Of a DNA stretch of 64,000 bases, positions 60,227 through 64,000 are shown piece after piece. The translations under genes were made by a program, and so were the position numbers. A model generated the notes under the pieces. The model saw nothing but the letters and a program-made list of their open reading frames with translations, was not told the origin of the DNA and did no database searches. Each line of letters begins with the position of its first letter. Positions within the stretch are counted from its first letter, which is position 1. The DNA lies in the NCBI GenBank assembly GCA_947561585.1, contig CANNZV010002565.1, positions 1-64,000 of the forward strand, read 5' to 3'. This DNA comes from Caprella mutica. Its lineage: Eukaryota; Arthropoda; Malacostraca; Amphipoda; Caprellidae.

Positions 60227-61891
60227 TCAGGAAGTAGCTACTTCGTCCACCGCTTGTGACGGTTTGTTGTCATTCTTCACAGAGTTGTTTCTCATTTCCT
60301 CATTGTGATCTGAAGTGTGTTCTTAAACTAGAGATCTAATTATCGCATTAGCACTAGGCGGTATGTTAGACTAAGACATACCCTTCATGATTCTAGGACA
60401 GTTCATCCCGTGACAGCAAAAGTTGACAACCACTCCCATTTTAGGTAGTTTGACATCGGTGTTCTTCTTTTCAAGACATTAACTGACTTCACGTGTTTGC
60501 ACTTCCTATTCCTTCTTCTCAATACTTTTTAAACTCTTCACCTCGCTACTGGAAGATTTATCCTTCTTACTGGAACTTTTCTTTTTCGGTTTCACAGAAG
60601 ATTTAGATTTTTTAGTGTCTGATTTTAATGGCAAGAAGTTTATCACTTTCGTTTCCTTTTTAAAATCTACCTGAGTGTCATTTTCGTTTTATTTCCTAGG
60701 TAATATTTGATCATACAATGGACTCCTGCTATCAGAGGCAACTTTATCGTAAATATTGTAATCTCTGTTTCTAATGGACATGGCAGGCTCGTCGTAAATA
60801 TTAAAAATATGTTTATCGTGATTTTGATATACCATAGGAGATTGACGTGGATACTGTCTTGGATATCTATTTTGATTATTCCAGTAAATTCTGTCCGGTT
60901 GTCCTTCATAAACTGTAGAATAATGGTGGTCATCATATTCAATTTTAGGTACATTTTGGTTGGCAACATCAGTCAATTATCCACGGGAAGGTTGAAACTC
61001 ATCTCTAGGATAGCAATGGTGCATTTTATGGCTTATATTTTCACAAGAACATTGGCTACATGTTGAAATGCTCTGCTCAACATTTTAGTAAACACTAGGT
61101 TGTTTCTGTTTTGTTATCTATTGGTAACTTTGTTACTGATGTACATTATGCGGTTAGTCTATTTTATTTTGTTATAAGTTCTGTCCAAAATAATTTTAGG
61201 CCGATTGATTTGCAGGTCTTCCTGAGTGTTTATTTTCCAGATTTTGAAGAGTTGGTGGAATGAATTGCTACTGTCCAACCCTCTTGTTACTTTACTTTAC
61301 TGTATTCGAAAGAGATTCGTGGGCTTTCGGAAATTTTAGGTTTTAAAAATAGGTTTATTTCTCTTCTTTTCTACTTTAACTTGACATTTTTTTCTAGTCT
61401 CTTTATTAAAACTGATTCACTTGTGGATTATCAGTAAACATACCAACATTTTGCTAGAACACCTATCTGTTTTTCATCATCAGTTAGGTACTAGGTCTTC
61501 CTTGTTAGAACTGACTCTGGTGTTGTGTCCTTTGACCCTGCCTATGACTTCTGTTGACTCTTTAGAGTAAAGTTAGCAGGGAACCTATGTTCGAATTATC
61601 ATTTTCACGCAACAGTTACTGTATGGTGTTCTTGAGAATAGCTTAAGAGGTTTATTCCTCCATTTATGTATCTATTTTCTCTTCAAAATCCTCTGTTGTA
61701 TCAAAATCAGCGGAAAGTTTTATTTTCTTCCTTTTGTGCCTTATTTATGGTATCTTATCTACGATTTTATCACCGTTTATCAATTTATTTTTATAATCTT
61801 GACTGTTTATTATTGATTTTTCTATACTTATTTCTTCATCATTTCTTTAGGGTTTCATATAAATTAATTGATTTTAGTTTTGAAAATTCAT
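60227..61891 (-). CDS. Gln-rich ORF readable only if TAA/TAG code for glutamine
   Basis: On minus, from ATG at 61891 to TGA at 60227, one frame runs 555 codons with no internal TGA and about 32 TAA/TAG codons. Read with TAR as Gln it gives 554 residues, rich in Gln, Asn, Lys and Ser. It has a cluster CSQCSCENISHKMHHC (about 61045-61000), an aromatic repeat region (NIYDEPA, NIYDKVA, 60800-60740) and a Lys/Ser block (60635-60545). The C-terminus ends DEVATS before TGA. TAR codons often sit next to CAA/CAG, and CAR (about 37) and TAR are about equally used. No family is recognised. Under the standard code it is a pseudogene with 32 nonsense codons; the longest standard-open part is 60976-60689. 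The start is uncertain: an overlapping frame (61965-61841) also looks protein-like. Confidence 0.5.
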
Positions 61892-62640
61892 TTTGGGTGC
61901 TTTTGTCAAAATTCATATATTTTTTCTTAATTTATCCAGTACATTTCTTCTTCAAACCCGGATTACAGAATAACTTTTATAATTAAAAATATCTTCAAAT
62001 ACATATGGTATAATATTTCTACTTGTATCATGTTTACATGTAAAAGATTTAAATGAATAGAATTTGTAATATGCTATATTAATTATTTCTTCTAATTTCT
62101 AATTTGTTAAAAAATCTTTAAATATTAATTGCAATTTAGAACCTCTGTTATCATAATTTTATTATTTAGAAATATTATTTTGGAAAAATATTATCTATTA
62201 TTTTTATCAAAACATTTATTTTTGGTTACATATTTTGAAACGTTGTTATCAAAAAACATATTTAAAACATTATTTATTACAATAGCAAACATTATTTATT
62301 AAAACTCAAGCTATTCTTCCCTTGCTGTATTTTTTATTACATATTAAAAATGTGGTATCTTAGATAATTGAAATAAATAAATGTAATAAATAGGAAATTT
62401 AAGTAGAAATACTTGGCTCGACATAATTAATAGCATAATATACTTGTTATTTAACATTAAAATATAATATTAGATAGACATGATATTTCTTAATTTGAAA
62501 AGTATTTTTTTTTTCCTTTCATATTCTCTAAATCGACATTTTAAATGTTATTTAATATAAAAATGATTTCTCATTAAACTGTTCATAATAATAATGATAT
62601 AGTTAATTCGGTATGGGCTATCAATCTCATTCTAGTTATT
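61892..62640. other. Very AT-rich DNA upstream of the odd ORF
   Basis: On minus, 62206-61952 is another TGA-free frame (85 codons, six TAR) with coding-like text such as IIPYVFEDIFNYKSYSV. The base composition makes TAR frequent by chance, so this is weak. No other feature. Confidence 0.35.
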
Positions 62641-62646
62641 TTTAAC

Positions 62647-62765
62647 ATGGTAAGTTCCGAATTATCGGACAGTTCCTCATCTTCGATTATATAAGAAATA
62701 AATCGTTCAATAATAATTATTACATACTTTTTTTTCAATACCCTGTGTATTGAAGAAAATGTTTC
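62647..62765. mobile_element. GGGTAAGTTC-type MITE, copy 9
   Basis: Left ggtaagttccgaattatcgg, acagttcctcatcttcg; then ataataattattac. The right end is poor. It shows that the DNA on the far side of the odd ORF carries the same repeat family as the rest of the window. Confidence 0.65.
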
Positions 62766-63339
62766 ATATATTTATTTATTATGTTATGAAAATAGGTTAT
62801 TATTAAATACAATAGTGATTAAATAAAAGATATTTATCATTACTATTCAAAATGATTAAACATTTTAGGCCCAAACAAAAAAAACACAGAAAATATATAT
62901 TTATAGTAGTGTATCCTCGAGATAATTTTCTTTGAAAAGTTAATTGAAAACTATAAATTGTAAGGGGTAACTGTAATATTTATTTTGTTGCAGTGGAATA
63001 TGATATCGTATCTTAATGGAGGTATAGAAGAACATAGGTCATGAACCAATCTGACCTTTAGAACTTTAGGACTGACCTTCCATGACCTAACACCCACTTT
63101 CCGAGTACTGCTAACATAATTACTAATAAGGTGTTCAGTTCTGCGACTTTAATAACTTAAGAATCACTTACCTTAGTTACCCAATACAACTGTGCATTTT
63201 GTTAATTTCATATCATAATTTAACTTATTTTTTTTATTTAATTTTAATAATGAAGGTTCATTATTTTAAAATAATTAACTTTTACCTGATTTGTTACTTT
63301 TTCCACAAGATCATTTTTACCGAATAATATTTTTCCCCA
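62766..63339. other. AT-rich intergenic DNA
   Basis: No supported gene. From about 63286 short words such as ttaccgaataatattt lead into the terminal array. Confidence 0.5.
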
Positions 63340-64000
63340 CTAGGTACTAAATTTACCGGGAAATTATTTTCTTGGTAATTATTTCTCGAATAATTATTTT
63401 ACTAATAATTATTTCCCGAATAATTATTTTACTAATAATTATTTCCCGAATAATTATTTTACTAATAATTATTTCCCGAATAATTATTTCTTGAATAGTT
63501 AGTTATTTCCCGAATAATTATTTCCCGAATAATTAGTTATTTCCCAATAATTATTTTCTAATAATTATTTCCCGAATAATTATTTCTTGAATATTTAGTT
63601 ATTTCCCGAATAATTGTTTCTTGAATATTTAGTTATTTCCCGAATAATTATTTCCCGAATAATTGTTTCTTGAATAGTTAGTTATTTCCCGAATAATTAT
63701 TTCCCGAATAATTAGTTATTTCCCGAATAATTATTTTCTAATAATTTTTTCCCGACTAATTATTTCTTGAATATTTAGTTATTTCCCGAATAACTGTTTC
63801 TTGAATAGTTAGTTATTTCCCGAATAATTATTTCTCGAATAATTAGTTATTTCCCGAATAATTATTTCTCGAATAATTAGTTATTTCCCGAATAATTATT
63901 TCTCTAATAATTAGTTATTTCCCGAATAATTATTTCTCGAATAATTATTTCCCGAATAACTATTTTACTAATAATAATGGTCACTAATAATATTCCACGA
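63340..64000. repeat. 15/19-bp minisatellite at the window end
   Basis: The units gaataattatttccc (15) and gaataattagttatttccc (19-20) alternate in blocks. Variants gaatatttag and gaatagttag recur together, hinting at a higher-order period. Cut by the window end. Confidence 0.9.

Overview
The window is animal nuclear DNA: AT-rich, with spliced genes, GT-AG introns and dense transposons. Three intact host genes can be read end to end. The gene set and the Tc1/mariner families suggest an ecdysozoan, probably an arthropod. A copepod such as a sea louse would fit the AT-rich, mariner-rich style, but that is a guess and no sequence here settles it.

Layout. 1-870 is a 22-bp satellite with a 286-bp higher-order period. 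0.9-12.4 kb has no intact gene and is dominated by DNA transposons. The largest is a 4.26-kb hAT-like element (5032-9287) carrying two other inverted-repeat elements inside it. 12.45-26.48 kb (+) is a 20-exon alpha-2-macroglobulin gene coding for 1535 residues, with an intact thioester; its introns hold at least six DNA transposons. 26.5-34.8 kb is intergenic DNA with Harbinger-like, mariner and hAT-like elements. 34.85-41.84 kb (-) is a 5-exon MOB3 gene (227 residues); its 5.4-kb first intron is a stack of nested hAT-like elements. 41.8-50.3 kb holds a decayed pogo/Tigger element and several minisatellites. 50.34-59.03 kb (-) is a 10-exon mitochondrial-clan cytochrome P450 (541 residues). Its introns contain at least five different tandem arrays, one made of 25 copies of its own exon-6/intron-6 junction. 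59-64 kb has MITEs, a GC-richer patch, an odd reading frame and a terminal minisatellite.

The oddest item is at 60227-61891 (-). One frame runs about 555 codons and ends in TGA. It contains no other TGA but has about 32 in-frame TAA/TAG codons, many in a Gln-rich context. It reads smoothly if TAA/TAG mean glutamine, as in ciliates or hexamitid diplomonads, whereas the three host genes use the standard code. Copies of a MITE family that recurs through the window lie on both sides.

The three host genes are unrelated: a secreted protease trap, a kinase-adaptor protein and a mitochondrial monooxygenase. Nothing suggests co-regulation. Exon boundaries were set by hand from splice consensus, phase continuity and family similarity.
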